Numbered from the stretch's first letter, positions 1-8,934 are shown. The stretch: 63,385 nucleotides of DNA from Sphingobacteriia bacterium (GCA_947456855.1 CANGTR010000006.1:1-63385); one strand, 5' to 3'. Translations and numbers: made by a program. The notes: generated from the sequence alone by a model not told the origin.

Positions 1-1293
1 GCCAAATAAAAATGCGCCCAATAAACTTCTTAATTCTGGATCTGTTTTTTTACTTCCACAATGTTGCAATTCTTCTAAAATAGTATGCCCCATTCCAAGT
101 GCTTCCAATTGATGTTGTGCATAAAAGCTTTGTTCTACATTGTGCCCCCAATCTCTGGCTCCTGTAAATTTTTCCGTTCCAGCTACAATTCTTAATAGGG
201 TAGACTTTCCTTTACCATTTGCGCCTATTAGTGCAATCTTATCTCCTCTTTCAATTTCTGCTGAAGCATTGGTTACTATATGATTGTTGCCAAATTGTTT
301 TCCAATGTCTTTTAATGTAACCAATACCTTTCCTGGTATTTTTTCCAATTGAAAATTGATTCTAAGGTCGGGTCTTTCTAACTGAACATCTTCAATTTTA
401 TCTAATTTGTCTAGTCTCTTTTGTACGCTTTGTGCCTGAGCTGCTTTACTGGCTTTGGCTTTAAATCTTTCAATGAATCTTTCTTGTTGACGGATATAAT
501 CTTGCTGATTTTCAAAAGCTTTTTGTTGCATATCTATCCTGATCAGTTTCTCCTGTTCATAAAAGTCAAAATCGCCCGTATAGATGTGCAATTGTTGTTG
601 GTATAATTCAACAATTTTATTCACCATTCTGTTGAGGAAGAATTTATCATGGCTTACAATTACAACACTGCCCTTATAATGTATGAGGTATTTTTCGAGC
701 CATTCAATGGAAGGTAAGTCTAAGTGGTTGGTAGGTTCATCCATTAATAAAACATCGGGTTGTTGTAAAATCATTTTTGCCAACAAAACCCTCATTCTCC
801 ATCCTCCACTAAATTCTTTGTAAGGTCTTATTAAATCTTCGTTGCTAAAACCCAATCCATGCAATACCTCTTCAGCTTTATGTTGAATATTGTAACCATC
901 GAGTACATCTAATTCATGCAATGCATCCGTATATTTGATTAGCAGTGCTTCGTCTTCCGAATTTTTTTCCAATTCCATTCCTAAGGCTTCTATTTCTTTC
1001 TCCAATGCCCTCACTCTTTCAAATGCACCCAGCGCTACTTCAGTTATATTATCGTTGGTGTCAAAACTCAATAAGTCTTGATGGAGATATCCAATTGTAG
1101 TATCCCTTCCTTTCTCTAAAGTTCCTTTAGAAGGTTGATATTCACCTACCAATACTTTTAACAAAGTAGATTTACCAGTTCCATTATAACCAACCAAACC
1201 TATTCTATCTCCTGGTTGTATATGCCAGGTTGCGTCTTCAACAATTACCCTTGCCCCAAACTCAAAAGTTACATTTTGTAAACCTATCAACAT
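1..1293 (-). CDS. ABC-F family ATPase, C-terminus cut by window edge
   Basis: A soluble tandem-ABC ATPase of the ABC-F (Uup/EttA-like) class, acting at the ribosome rather than as a transporter. I translated 431 codons from the ATG at 1293; the frame runs off base 1, so the second half is incomplete. The first ATP domain has Walker A GYNGTGKST near residues 35-43, signature FSGGWRMR, and Walker B LLMDEPTNHLD. A charged linker rich in Q, R and K follows (about residues 210-260), then a second Walker A, GANGKGKST. There are no membrane segments. The second signature and Walker B lie outside the window. A -7 box sits 23 bases upstream of the start. The subfamily (Uup, EttA or antibiotic protection) cannot be decided without the C-terminus. 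Confidence 0.93.
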   Translation of the reverse strand, partial: MLIGLQNVTFEFGARVIVEDATWHIQPGDRIGLVGYNGTGKSTLLKVLVGEYQPSKGTLEKGRDTTIGYLHQDLLSFDTNDNITEVALGAFERVRALEKEIEALGMELEKNSEDEALLIKYTDALHELDVLDGYNIQHKAEEVLHGLGFSNEDLIRPYKEFSGGWRMRVLLAKMILQQPDVLLMDEPTNHLDLPSIEWLEKYLIHYKGSVVIVSHDKFFLNRMVNKIVELYQQQLHIYTGDFDFYEQEKLIRIDMQQKAFENQQDYIRQQERFIERFKAKASKAAQAQSVQKRLDKLDKIEDVQLERPDLRINFQLEKIPGKVLVTLKDIGKQFGNNHIVTNASAEIERGDKIALIGANGKGKSTLLRIVAGTEKFTGARDWGHNVEQSFYAQHQLEALGMGHTILEELQHCGSKKTDPELRSLLGAFLFG

Positions 1294-1315
1294 GTCAATC
1301 AAATATTTAAGTGGG

Positions 1316-1323
1316 CAAAGGTA
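1316..1323 (-). promoter_or_regulatory. -7 box of the ABC-F gene
   Basis: The minus strand reads TACCTTTG, matching the Bacteroidota -7 consensus TAnnTTTG, 23 bases before the ABC-F start codon. The -33 region has TTA rather than TTG at the expected spacing, so this is a partial match. Confidence 0.55.
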
Positions 1324-1353
1324 ATTCTAATCTGCTGCCAAATTAAATTGCTT

Positions 1354-1361
1354 TAATTTTG
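1354..1361 (+). promoter_or_regulatory. -7 box of the DUF3347 lipoprotein gene
   Basis: TAATTTTG matches TAnnTTTG, 14 bases before the ATG at 1376. CTG, one base from TTG, lies 19 bases upstream. It is divergent from the ABC-F promoter. Confidence 0.45.
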
Positions 1362-1375
1362 TTGAATAATTTTTT

Positions 1376-1957
1376 ATGAAAAATTGGAATCTATGCATGT
1401 TTGTGATGCTTTTAATTGCCTGTAATACAGCTGACCAAAAAGCACCATCAGCCAAAGAACCAATGATTTTGGACGGAAAAAGCATACAAACTGAAGCCTT
1501 TCATCAATCTTTTAAAAAATTCTTACATACCTATTATCAATTAAAAGACCAGTTTATTGCCGAAAATGAACCTTTGGTTGACACTATGGCAAAACAATTA
1601 TATCATTCTATTGATAGCCTATTAATCAGTGAACTAAATGGCGATACTACTGCAAAAGCTGCTGCTCTATCCTATTTAGATGGGATTGCAGCAGAAATCA
1701 AAGGACTTTTGGGAGAAAAAGACCTAGATGGTAAAAGAAAGTCATTTCACATGATCAGTGAACAATTGTATGATTTAATTAGCACTGTTCAGTACAACCA
1801 AGAAGTAATTTATCACGAGTATTGTCCAATGGCATTTAACAATGATGGTGCAAGTTGGTTAAGCAATTCCTCCATCATCAATAATCCGTATTTACCTAAA
1901 ATTATGTTGAATTGCGGAGAAGTTAGGGATTCAATTGATTTTAGAAGAAAACAATAG
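1376..1957 (+). CDS. DUF3347-domain lipoprotein
   Basis: A predicted periplasm-facing lipoprotein of 193 residues. The signal peptide ends in lipobox LLIAC with the lipidated cysteine at residue 16. The rest matches my knowledge of DUF3347: a helical part starting near YYQLKDQF (residues 54-61), then a C-terminal signature with EYCPM, GASWLS, NNPYLPKIM and LNCGE. Conserved Cys and Met in CPM and MLNCG suggest metal binding; relatives occur as tails or partners of CusB-type copper efflux adaptors. The TonB-dependent receptor starts 37 bases downstream on the same strand, so the two are probably co-transcribed. Copper handling is an inference; no metal was demonstrated. Confidence 0.75.
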   Translation: MKNWNLCMFVMLLIACNTADQKAPSAKEPMILDGKSIQTEAFHQSFKKFLHTYYQLKDQFIAENEPLVDTMAKQLYHSIDSLLISELNGDTTAKAAALSYLDGIAAEIKGLLGEKDLDGKRKSFHMISEQLYDLISTVQYNQEVIYHEYCPMAFNNDGASWLSNSSIINNPYLPKIMLNCGEVRDSIDFRRKQ

Positions 1958-1994
1958 GTTTAAAGAACCAAGCATTCATTTTTTTGTTTGAACA

Positions 1995-4355
1995 ATGTAT
2001 ATGAAACAATTGATTTGGGTATTGATTTTGTTGGTGTTTGGTTTAAGCGGGTTTTCTCAAGAAAAATTCACCATCAGCGGATACATTAAAGATAGCCTTA
2101 GTGGAGAAACATTGATTGGGGCTAATTTGGGTATTAAATCAGCTGGAAAATCGATTGTTAGCAATGGATATGGTTTTTTCTCCATCACTTTACCTCAAGG
2201 CACCTATCAATTAACTGGTTCTTTCATAGGATATCAATCCAAGGAAATTGTTATTGAATTAAAAGAGGATAAAATTTTTAATGTGCTCTTGTTGCCCAAT
2301 TCTGCAGTAATCAATAATGTAACCGTTGTTTCAAGAAGAAGAGATAATAATGTCAAGACCGCTCAAATGGGTAAATTCGAAATGAATGTAAACACTGCAA
2401 AAGCATTGCCTGCATTTTTTGGAGAAGTTGATATTTTAAAAACGTTACAATTGTTGCCAGGTATCAGAAATGCAGGAGAAGGCAATGCTGGATTTTATGT
2501 AAGAGGAGGTGGCCCAGATCAAAACTTGATTTTATTAGATGATGCGGTAGTATACAATACTGGTCATTTATTTGGCTTCTTCTCCATTTTCAATGCAGAT
2601 GCTATCAAGAATGTTACATTGATAAAAGGAGGGATGCCTTCTCAATATGGTGGAAGATTGTCTTCGGTAGTAGATGTTGCCATGAAAGAGGGCAATCGAA
2701 ATAAAACACAGGTTGATGCTGGTATAGGTTTGATTGCATCCAGATTTTCAATACAAGGCCCATTGTTAAAAAACAAAGCGTCTTATATTGTATCTACACG
2801 CAGAACCTATGTTGATGCCTTTGCAAAACCGTTGATTAAAAAGACCAGTGATTTTTATGGTTCGGGTTATTATTTCTATGATGTTAATGCCAAATTTAAT
2901 TATCAGTTTTCCGAAAAGGATCATATTTATTTAAGCGGCTATTTCGGCAGAGATAAATTTACATTTAACAATGCAGCTCGTTCTTTTAAAACACTCATTG
3001 ATTGGGGCAATTCAACCGCAACACTCAGATGGAACCATGTATTTAATAAAAAACTTTTTTCCAATACTACCTTGGTTTATAATGATTATAAATTTGGCTT
3101 AGATGGAACACAAAACAATTTCAAAATCAATCTTTCATCAGGAATTAGAGATTTAAATGTAAAAACTGATTTTGATTTTTATCCCACACCGGAACATAAA
3201 TTAAAGTTTGGTGTACAATATACTTTTCATACATTTTTGCCAAATGTGTTGAGTGGGAACCAAGACAGTGTAGTCTTTACTCCATCTAATGCAACTAAAA
3301 AATATGCCAATGAGTATGCTGCCTATCTGCAAGACGATTGGGAAATTAATGCTAAGCTTAAATTAAATGTAGGCTTACGCTTTAGCTTGTTTCAACAAGT
3401 GGGCAAATACACTTATTATCAACAAGATGCCAATGGAAATAATGTAGACAGTACCATTTATGGAAGTGGTCAACTGGTTAAAAGTTATGGAGGTATTGAG
3501 CCTAGAGCAACTTTTAGGTATGCCTTGAATGAAACAGCTTCCATCAAAGCAGGTGTTACTAGAAATTTGCAATACATTCATTTGGTTACCAATGCTGGAT
3601 CTACTTTGCCAACAGATCTTTGGGTGCCCAGTACATTGAGGGTTCAGCCTCAAATCAGTTGGCAATATGCTGCAGGATTTTTTAAAAATTTTAAAGAAGG
3701 TATGTTTGAAACATCTATTGAAGCATATTATAAAACAATGCAAAATCAAATTGAATATCGCGAAGGATATACTCCTTCGTTGAAGGATCCGGAAGAAGAT
3801 TTTGTTTTTGGAAATGGATGGAGTTATGGAACAGAATTATTCATCAATAAAGTAAAAGGACAGTTTACTGGCTGGATAGGATATACGTTGAGTTGGACAT
3901 GGCGTCAATTCAATGAGTTGAATCAAGGGCAAAAATTCCCTAGTAGGTACGATAGAAGACATGATATTTCTGTTGTTGGAAATTATGAATTGAATAAAAA
4001 TTGGAAATTCTCTACCGTATTTGTTTATGGCACTGGAAGTGCTATCTCTGTTCCAGAAAGATTTTATTTTATCAATGGTACATTGTCTCAACAATTCAGT
4101 AGTATTAATTCTTACAGAATGAATCCATATCATCGTTTAGATATTGCAGCAACTTATACGCCAAAACACAAGAAACAAAGAAAGTATACAGATAATTGGG
4201 TGTTCAGTATCTATAATGTATATAGCAGGCTCAATCCATATTTCATTTACTTTGATCAAGAGGGGTCTGCCGCTCAGGGGAATTTAAAAGTATCTGCTAA
4301 ACAAGTTTCTTTGTTCCCGATACTTCCATCCATTACTTGGAATGTGAAATTTTAA
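1995..4355 (+). CDS. TonB-dependent outer-membrane receptor with carboxypeptidase-like N-domain
   Basis: An outer-membrane beta-barrel receptor of 786 residues. It has a signal peptide (residues 1-22, ending GFSQ), a CarboxypepD_reg-like fold (about 25-112; SGYIKDSLSGETLIGANL), a plug domain (about 130-235; GFYVRGGGPDQNLILLDD), and a barrel ending in the aromatic strand ITWNVKF typical of BAM substrates. It resembles receptors for metal chelates or small ligands more than SusC (shorter, no SusD neighbour). The preceding DUF3347 lipoprotein hints at a metal ligand. The start may be the ATG at 1995 or the one at 2001; the second gives a more standard MKQ signal peptide. The ligand cannot be read from sequence. 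Confidence 0.9.
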   Translation: MYMKQLIWVLILLVFGLSGFSQEKFTISGYIKDSLSGETLIGANLGIKSAGKSIVSNGYGFFSITLPQGTYQLTGSFIGYQSKEIVIELKEDKIFNVLLLPNSAVINNVTVVSRRRDNNVKTAQMGKFEMNVNTAKALPAFFGEVDILKTLQLLPGIRNAGEGNAGFYVRGGGPDQNLILLDDAVVYNTGHLFGFFSIFNADAIKNVTLIKGGMPSQYGGRLSSVVDVAMKEGNRNKTQVDAGIGLIASRFSIQGPLLKNKASYIVSTRRTYVDAFAKPLIKKTSDFYGSGYYFYDVNAKFNYQFSEKDHIYLSGYFGRDKFTFNNAARSFKTLIDWGNSTATLRWNHVFNKKLFSNTTLVYNDYKFGLDGTQNNFKINLSSGIRDLNVKTDFDFYPTPEHKLKFGVQYTFHTFLPNVLSGNQDSVVFTPSNATKKYANEYAAYLQDDWEINAKLKLNVGLRFSLFQQVGKYTYYQQDANGNNVDSTIYGSGQLVKSYGGIEPRATFRYALNETASIKAGVTRNLQYIHLVTNAGSTLPTDLWVPSTLRVQPQISWQYAAGFFKNFKEGMFETSIEAYYKTMQNQIEYREGYTPSLKDPEEDFVFGNGWSYGTELFINKVKGQFTGWIGYTLSWTWRQFNELNQGQKFPSRYDRRHDISVVGNYELNKNWKFSTVFVYGTGSAISVPERFYFINGTLSQQFSSINSYRMNPYHRLDIAATYTPKHKKQRKYTDNWVFSIYNVYSRLNPYFIYFDQEGSAAQGNLKVSAKQVSLFPILPSITWNVKF

Positions 4356-4358
4356 TAA

Positions 4359-5447
4359 TTAATGCTTAGGTAAATATCGAATCACTACTTTGGCATTTTT
4401 CTCTTCATTAGAAGCAAGAAAAACTTCATATCTCTTCTTGCCTGCAGTAATCACCATTAGTGCATGATTTGGGGGGATCTCACCTAGATTTTCTGCCACA
4501 ATTACCAATTCATGTACATCATCAGTCAGGCTATTGTTAATCTTAAAAGAAATAGGAGTATACGATAAACGTTTGTTTTTAACTACTAGAACATTATTGT
4601 GATAAACAGAAATGGTATCGTTGTCGATGGTGCCATTGTCAAATAAATCAATTTGAATCATTTCTTCATCTGTAATGATTGTTTTTATCAAGTTGTTTTC
4701 CCTTTCTTTTAAGTCTTTTGGAACTGGCAGGTTCCTTTTTTCTGAAACAGTAGCATCTGCAGGAGGCATAGTGTTGGTTTCTATTGCCTCTTCGTTTCTT
4801 TTTAATGGTTTTTCTGGTGGCGTGGTTTCTGTTTTTTTAGATGGTATGCCAGTTGGATTCGTATTTTTATTGGATGGGGTAGCGGGAACGGATTTTTTTA
4901 AAGGATTTTGTGTTAAAGATGTTGGATTTGATTTTGTTGGAGTACTGTCTTTAGATTGTGGTTTTAAAAAATCTTCTTTTGCAAAATCAGATACAGGCAC
5001 TTTTTCTAAATAAACAGTTCCACTTCCGCAGTCTGCTTTGTCTTTTATATTGGTAGAAATGAAACTGCCCTGAAATACCTCTAGCTTTCCTACTTTACTA
5101 TAGTCCAAATAACAAGTCATTAAGCATGGCTCTGTTTTGTTGCCCACTTTAAGGTCTACTAAACTGGTTTCTTTAATTAATAAAGTTTTTGATTTTACGT
5201 TATAAATTCCTTGTAATGTGGCTTTTCCATAAAATACAGTAGTCTTATAGGAGAAAGTAACCCCTTTAATTGCATTATTAGACAATTGATTGAGCTGAAT
5301 TTCATATTTGTACATTTCTTCTCTTGCACCTTCATTAAAAACTCCACTTGAAGAACTAAAATATCCTCTCCATATACCTGTTATTTTTTGGGCAGGTAGC
5401 TGAAATAGTATGAACAATAAAGCAATCAGGGTAAAAAATAGCTTCAT
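4359..5447 (-). CDS. Secreted two-part protein of unknown function
   Basis: The function is not recognised. The 362-residue product has a signal peptide (residues 1-19, FILFQLPAQ), an N-terminal beta-rich region (20-150) starting TGIWRGYFSS, a low-complexity Pro/Thr/Lys/Ser linker (about 160-225), and a C-terminal module (about 258-362) with LFDNGTIDNDTISVYHN and ELVIVAENLGEIPPN. I recall this last module as a recurrent C-terminal region of secreted Bacteroidota proteins. The opening resembles proteins tested for cell-surface or lipocalin-like roles, but no catalytic motif is visible. It converges with the TonB receptor (3 bases between stops), so it is a separate transcript. Confidence 0.7.
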   Translation of the reverse strand: MKLFFTLIALLFILFQLPAQKITGIWRGYFSSSSGVFNEGAREEMYKYEIQLNQLSNNAIKGVTFSYKTTVFYGKATLQGIYNVKSKTLLIKETSLVDLKVGNKTEPCLMTCYLDYSKVGKLEVFQGSFISTNIKDKADCGSGTVYLEKVPVSDFAKEDFLKPQSKDSTPTKSNPTSLTQNPLKKSVPATPSNKNTNPTGIPSKKTETTPPEKPLKRNEEAIETNTMPPADATVSEKRNLPVPKDLKERENNLIKTIITDEEMIQIDLFDNGTIDNDTISVYHNNVLVVKNKRLSYTPISFKINNSLTDDVHELVIVAENLGEIPPNHALMVITAGKKRYEVFLASNEEKNAKVVIRYLPKH

Positions 5448-5516
5448 GGTGCAAAACTAACAAGAACAAAGGGATTAGCCCTTATAAAAAAGCGTTAAAG
5501 GTTTTAGGGTATTTGT

Positions 5517-5524
5517 TACCTTTG
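5517..5524 (+). promoter_or_regulatory. -7 box upstream of thrS
   Basis: TACCTTTG lies 31 bases before the thrS ATG at 5556. TTA, not TTG, is found 19 bases upstream of the box. It probably drives the thrS-infC-rpmI-rplT block. Confidence 0.55.
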
Positions 5525-5555
5525 CATACTTATTTATTACAGATACAATAAAACT

Positions 5556-7493
5556 ATGATCAATATCAGTTTTCCGGATGGAGCAGTTAGGCAGTATGAA
5601 TCGGGTATTTCAGCTATAGATATAGCCAAATCCATCAGTGAAGGATTGGCAAGAAAAGTGTTGGTGGCCAGTGTGAACAATGTAGTTGTGGATGCATCTA
5701 GGGCCATCGAAAAAGATGCTTCTGTAAAATTCCTAACATGGGATAATGAAGAAGGTAAAAATACATTTTGGCATTCAACCGCGCATTTGATGGCAGAAGC
5801 CATCGAGGCTATTTTTCCTGGCGTGAAATTCTGGGTAGGCCCAGCATTGGAAAAAGGGTTTTACTATGATATGGATTTAGGTGATCGAAAAATCACAGAA
5901 GAAGATTTGTTGGCCATCGAAAAGAAGATGAATGAATTGGCAAAGAAGAACAATGCTTTTCTGAGAATTGAAAAATCCAAACAAGATGCCATCAATTATT
6001 TTGATCAAAAAGGCGATGAATACAAATTAGACCTATTAACCAATTTAAAAGATGGTGAAATTACGTTGTATCAACAGGGTGAATTTACTGATCTCTGTAG
6101 AGGCCCACATATTCCGCATACTGGTTTTATCAAAGCGATAAAATTGACCAATATAGCCGGAGCGTATTGGAAAGGAGACGAGAAAAATAAAATGCTTACT
6201 CGTTTGTATGGAGTAAGTTTCCCTTCTCAAAAAGAATTAGATGAGTATTTATTGATGTTAGAAGAAGCCAAGAAAAGAGATCATCGAAAACTCGGTAAAG
6301 AATTGGGTATCTATACAATGAATGATGACATTGGTCAAGGATTAATTCTTTGGATGCCTAATGGTACCGTGATTATAGAGGAGTTAGAAAAATTAGCCAA
6401 AGAAACAGAAAATGAAGCTGGCTACAAACGAGTGGTAACGCCACATATAGCCAAAGAGAATTTATATATAACCAGCGGACATTTGCCTTATTATGCAGAT
6501 AGTATGTTTCCACCAATGGAGATTGATGGTGAAAAGTTTTATCTAAAAGCAATGAATTGTCCGCATCATCATAAAATTTTTGATGCCGAACCAAAGAGCT
6601 ATCGCGACATGCCATATCGGATAGCAGAGTATGGTACATGTTACAGGTACGAACAGAGTGGAGAATTGTTTGGTTTGATGCGAGTAAGGTGCTTGCATAT
6701 GAATGATGCCCATATTTATTGTACCAAAGAGCAATTCATGGAAGAATTTAAAGCCGTGAATGATATGTACATAAAGTATTTCAAGATTTTTGGAATAGAC
6801 AAATATATAATGCGGTTGAGTTTGCATGATCCTGAAAAGCTAGGACAGAAATATGTTAACGAACCCGAGTTGTGGTTAGAAACTGAAGAGTTGGTAAGAA
6901 ATGTATTGATAGAAACAGGTGTTCCTTTTGTTGAAGTTAAAGGCGAAGGTGCTTTTTATGGCCCTAAGATTGATGTGCAAATTTTCAGTACCATTGGCAG
7001 AGAATTTACCCTCGCTACCAATCAAGTAGATTTTGCACAACCAAGAAGTTTTAATTTATCTTTCACCAATAAAGACAATGAGCCTGAAATACCTTTAATC
7101 ATTCACCGTGCACCATTAGGAACGCATGAAAGATTTATTGGATTTTTATTAGAACATTATGCTGGTAAGTTTCCGGTTTGGATTGCTCCACTACAGGTAA
7201 AAATTTTACCCATCAGTGATAAATTTTTACCTTATGCAAATGAAGTAACTAAGCAACTTAAAAATTTAGGGGTAAGGGTAGAGGTAGACGACAGAAATGA
7301 AAAAATAGGCAAGAAAATAAGGGATACTGAATTAATGAAAGTGCCATATATGTTGGTAATTGGAGAAAAAGAGATGAATGAAAATCAGGTATCCGTACGT
7401 AGACAGGGTAAGGGAGATTTAGGTACAATTGGGGTAGAAAGCTTTATTAATCAAATTTTAGATGAAATTGTAAATCGTAAATCGGGCGAATAG
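5556..7493 (+). CDS. thrS: Threonine-tRNA ligase
   Basis: Charges tRNA-Thr in the cytoplasm. The 645-residue length is normal. Domain order: TGS domain (1-60), editing domain with HSTAH (H73/H77) and the TDLCRGPHIPHTG segment, class II catalytic core with zinc ligand C335 in AMNCPHH, motif 2 YRYEQSGE, motif 3 near HRAPLGTHERFIGFL, and an anticodon-binding C-terminal domain (about 540-645). It is followed after 49 bases by infC, a conserved order (thrS-infC-rpmI-rplT). No T-box-like leader is visible; the leader is only about 25 bases. The identification is secure. Confidence 0.98.
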   Translation: MINISFPDGAVRQYESGISAIDIAKSISEGLARKVLVASVNNVVVDASRAIEKDASVKFLTWDNEEGKNTFWHSTAHLMAEAIEAIFPGVKFWVGPALEKGFYYDMDLGDRKITEEDLLAIEKKMNELAKKNNAFLRIEKSKQDAINYFDQKGDEYKLDLLTNLKDGEITLYQQGEFTDLCRGPHIPHTGFIKAIKLTNIAGAYWKGDEKNKMLTRLYGVSFPSQKELDEYLLMLEEAKKRDHRKLGKELGIYTMNDDIGQGLILWMPNGTVIIEELEKLAKETENEAGYKRVVTPHIAKENLYITSGHLPYYADSMFPPMEIDGEKFYLKAMNCPHHHKIFDAEPKSYRDMPYRIAEYGTCYRYEQSGELFGLMRVRCLHMNDAHIYCTKEQFMEEFKAVNDMYIKYFKIFGIDKYIMRLSLHDPEKLGQKYVNEPELWLETEELVRNVLIETGVPFVEVKGEGAFYGPKIDVQIFSTIGREFTLATNQVDFAQPRSFNLSFTNKDNEPEIPLIIHRAPLGTHERFIGFLLEHYAGKFPVWIAPLQVKILPISDKFLPYANEVTKQLKNLGVRVEVDDRNEKIGKKIRDTELMKVPYMLVIGEKEMNENQVSVRRQGKGDLGTIGVESFINQILDEIVNRKSGE

Positions 7494-7542
7494 CCTAAAA
7501 TAGCTATATCTTTATCAAAATTTATAAACCAAACAAGTTTTA

Positions 7543-8115
7543 ATGGCATTACCACCAAGAGGCGGAGGAAGATTTAATCCAAGATTTAACAGGCAGCCTG
7601 AGCCTGAACACAGAATTAATGACAGAATTAGGGTTCCCCAGATTCGTTTAGTAGGAGACAATGTAGAAGTAGGTATTTATTCTACTCAAGATGCATTGAA
7701 AATAGCACAAGAACAGGAATTAGACCTTGTGGAAATTTCTCCAACAGCTGATCCTCCCGTATGTAAAGTTATAGATTACAAAAAATTCTTATACGAGAAG
7801 AAGAAGAAGGAAAAGGAGATGAAAGCCAATTCTAAGCAAAGCGAAATCAAAGAAATTCGTTTTACGCCTAGTACCGATGATCACGACTTTAATTTTAAGG
7901 CAAAACATGCAGAAAACTTCTTAAAAGACGGTAATAAGGTAAAAGCATATGTGCAGTTTAAAGGACGAGCGATTATGTTTCAAGACCGTGGTCAGTTGCT
8001 CTTGCTAAAATTTGCAGAAAGGTTGGCAGAAGCTGGTACATTGGAAAGCATGCCAAAACTAGAAGGAAAGCGAATGTTTGCCATTTTTACCCCAAAAACA
8101 GGCAAGAAGAAATAG
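7543..8115 (+). CDS. infC: Translation initiation factor IF-3
   Basis: Binds the 30S subunit and proofreads initiator tRNA and the start codon. The product has 190 residues, with the N-domain (RVPQIRLVGDNVEVGIYS, about 28-45, and VEISPTADPPVCKVIDY, about 64-80), a lysine-rich linker, and a C-domain (KEIRFTPSTDDHDFNFK, RAIMFQDRG). It opens with a Gly/Arg/Pro-rich extension of about 20 residues that many IF-3 proteins lack. Unlike the AUU start in Escherichia coli, the codon here is a plain ATG, so autoregulation through a rare start codon is not expected. rpmI follows after 123 bases that contain their own promoter. Confidence 0.97.
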   Translation: MALPPRGGGRFNPRFNRQPEPEHRINDRIRVPQIRLVGDNVEVGIYSTQDALKIAQEQELDLVEISPTADPPVCKVIDYKKFLYEKKKKEKEMKANSKQSEIKEIRFTPSTDDHDFNFKAKHAENFLKDGNKVKAYVQFKGRAIMFQDRGQLLLLKFAERLAEAGTLESMPKLEGKRMFAIFTPKTGKKK

Positions 8116-8121
8116 TGAATT

Positions 8122-8151
8122 TTGCCATTTCATGACAAAATCCTACCTTTG
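8122..8151 (+). promoter_or_regulatory. Internal promoter for rpmI-rplT
   Basis: TTG (8122-8124), 19 bases, then TACCTTTG (8144-8151): a full match to the Bacteroidota consensus. It lies just after the infC stop. Transcription should start near 8158, giving a leader of about 80 bases before rpmI. Confidence 0.75.
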
Positions 8152-8165
8152 CAATCCAAAATTTT

Positions 8166-8232
8166 CCCGTAAGGCCAAAACAAGTGTACTCCCCGTGGAG
8201 AACCGCCAGCAGGGTGTAATCTTAATAAGATT
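8166..8232 (+). promoter_or_regulatory. Candidate ribosomal-protein leader before rpmI
   Basis: The leader holds CC-GTAA-GG (8167-8174), CTCC-CCGT-GGAG (8189-8200) and a perfect AATCTT/AAGATT hairpin (8218-8232) ending six bases before the rpmI ATG. The last hairpin would overlap the ribosome-binding region. L20 represses its own operon through leader RNA in other phyla; whether this leader does the same is inference. Confidence 0.4.
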
Positions 8233-8238
8233 ATTTAA

Positions 8239-8439
8239 ATGCCAAAAGTAAAAACAAACTCCAGCGCTAAAAAGCGTTTTAAAGTGACCGGAACCGGAGA
8301 GATCAGTTTCCAAAAAGCATTCAAGCGTCACATCCTAACCAAAAAATCGAAGAAGCGCAAGCGTGCTTTAAGACAGAAAGGTATTGTTGGATCTACTAAC
8401 AAGGATTTCGTTTTACGCTTATTACGCCTAAAAGGTTAA
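8239..8439 (+). CDS. rpmI: 50S ribosomal protein L35
   Basis: Structural protein of the large ribosomal subunit. The 66-residue, very basic product starts [20 protein letters not shown] and contains [16 protein letters not shown], the L35 signature. It sits between infC and rplT in the conserved cluster. A hairpin (8218-8232) immediately before the start codon may control initiation. Codon use looks optimised compared with flanking non-ribosomal genes (more GC at third positions). Confidence 0.97.
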   Translation: MPKVKTNSSAKKRFKVTGTGEISFQKAFKRHILTKKSKKRKRALRQKGIVGSTNKDFVLRLLRLKG

Positions 8440-8471
8440 TTAGCCGCTTTTTAAACAGATTATTCATCACC

Positions 8472-8486
8472 GTTAGCCCAGCTAAC
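8472..8486 (+). promoter_or_regulatory. Hairpin before rplT
   Basis: GTTAGC-CCA-GCTAAC is a perfect 6-bp stem with a 3-base loop, ending 16 bases before the rplT ATG. It could modulate L20 initiation or be a second half-site for L20 binding; neither is shown. Confidence 0.35.
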
Positions 8487-8502
8487 TTCAAAACATTTTA
8501 GT

Positions 8503-8847
8503 ATGCCACGTTCAAAAAATGCAGTTGCATCAAGAGCAAGGAGAAAAAAGATTCTCGACCAAGCAAAAGGATTCTACGGAAAACGTAAAAACGTTTATAC
8601 AGTAGCCAAAAACGTTCTTGAAAAAGGACTTACTTATAGTTATGTAGGTAGAAAATTGAAAAAGCGCGAATACCGTCAATTATGGATCGCTCGTATCAAT
8701 GCAGCCGTAAGAGAAGAAGGAATGACCTACAGTCAATTTATCAATAAGTTGAGTGTTAAAGGAATCGACTTGAACCGTAAGGTACTTGCTGATTTAGCAA
8801 TGAACGAGCCAGCTAGTTTCAAAGCATTGGTTGCTTCAGTTAAGTAA
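8503..8847 (+). CDS. rplT: 50S ribosomal protein L20
   Basis: Early-assembly 23S rRNA-binding protein and, in other bacteria, autoregulator of the infC-rpmI-rplT cluster. The 114-residue product starts [24 protein letters not shown], with a long basic N-terminal helix, [15 protein letters not shown] and the conserved globular end ([13 protein letters not shown]). The length is normal. It is preceded by a 64-base gap with a perfect hairpin and followed by a strong intrinsic terminator. Confidence 0.98.
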   Translation: MPRSKNAVASRARRKKILDQAKGFYGKRKNVYTVAKNVLEKGLTYSYVGRKLKKREYRQLWIARINAAVREEGMTYSQFINKLSVKGIDLNRKVLADLAMNEPASFKALVASVK

Positions 8848-8871
8848 TTTCTTTGAACTATAACACATTTT

Positions 8872-8902
8872 AAAACCGGTTGCAGCAGCTCCGGTTTTTT
8901 TT
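8872..8902 (+). terminator. Intrinsic terminator of the thrS-rplT block
   Basis: Stem AAAACCGG (8872-8879) pairs with CCGGTTTT (8891-8898), followed by a T run to 8902. It lies 25 bases past rplT. Confidence 0.85.
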
Positions 8903-8926
8903 ATTTCCACTTTCCATCACAAGAAC

Positions 8927-8934
8927 TATTTTTG
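8927..8934 (+). promoter_or_regulatory. -7 box of the arginine decarboxylase gene
   Basis: TATTTTTG matches TAnnTTTG, 23 bases before the ATG at 8958. No clear TTG lies at the right distance upstream. Confidence 0.4.
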
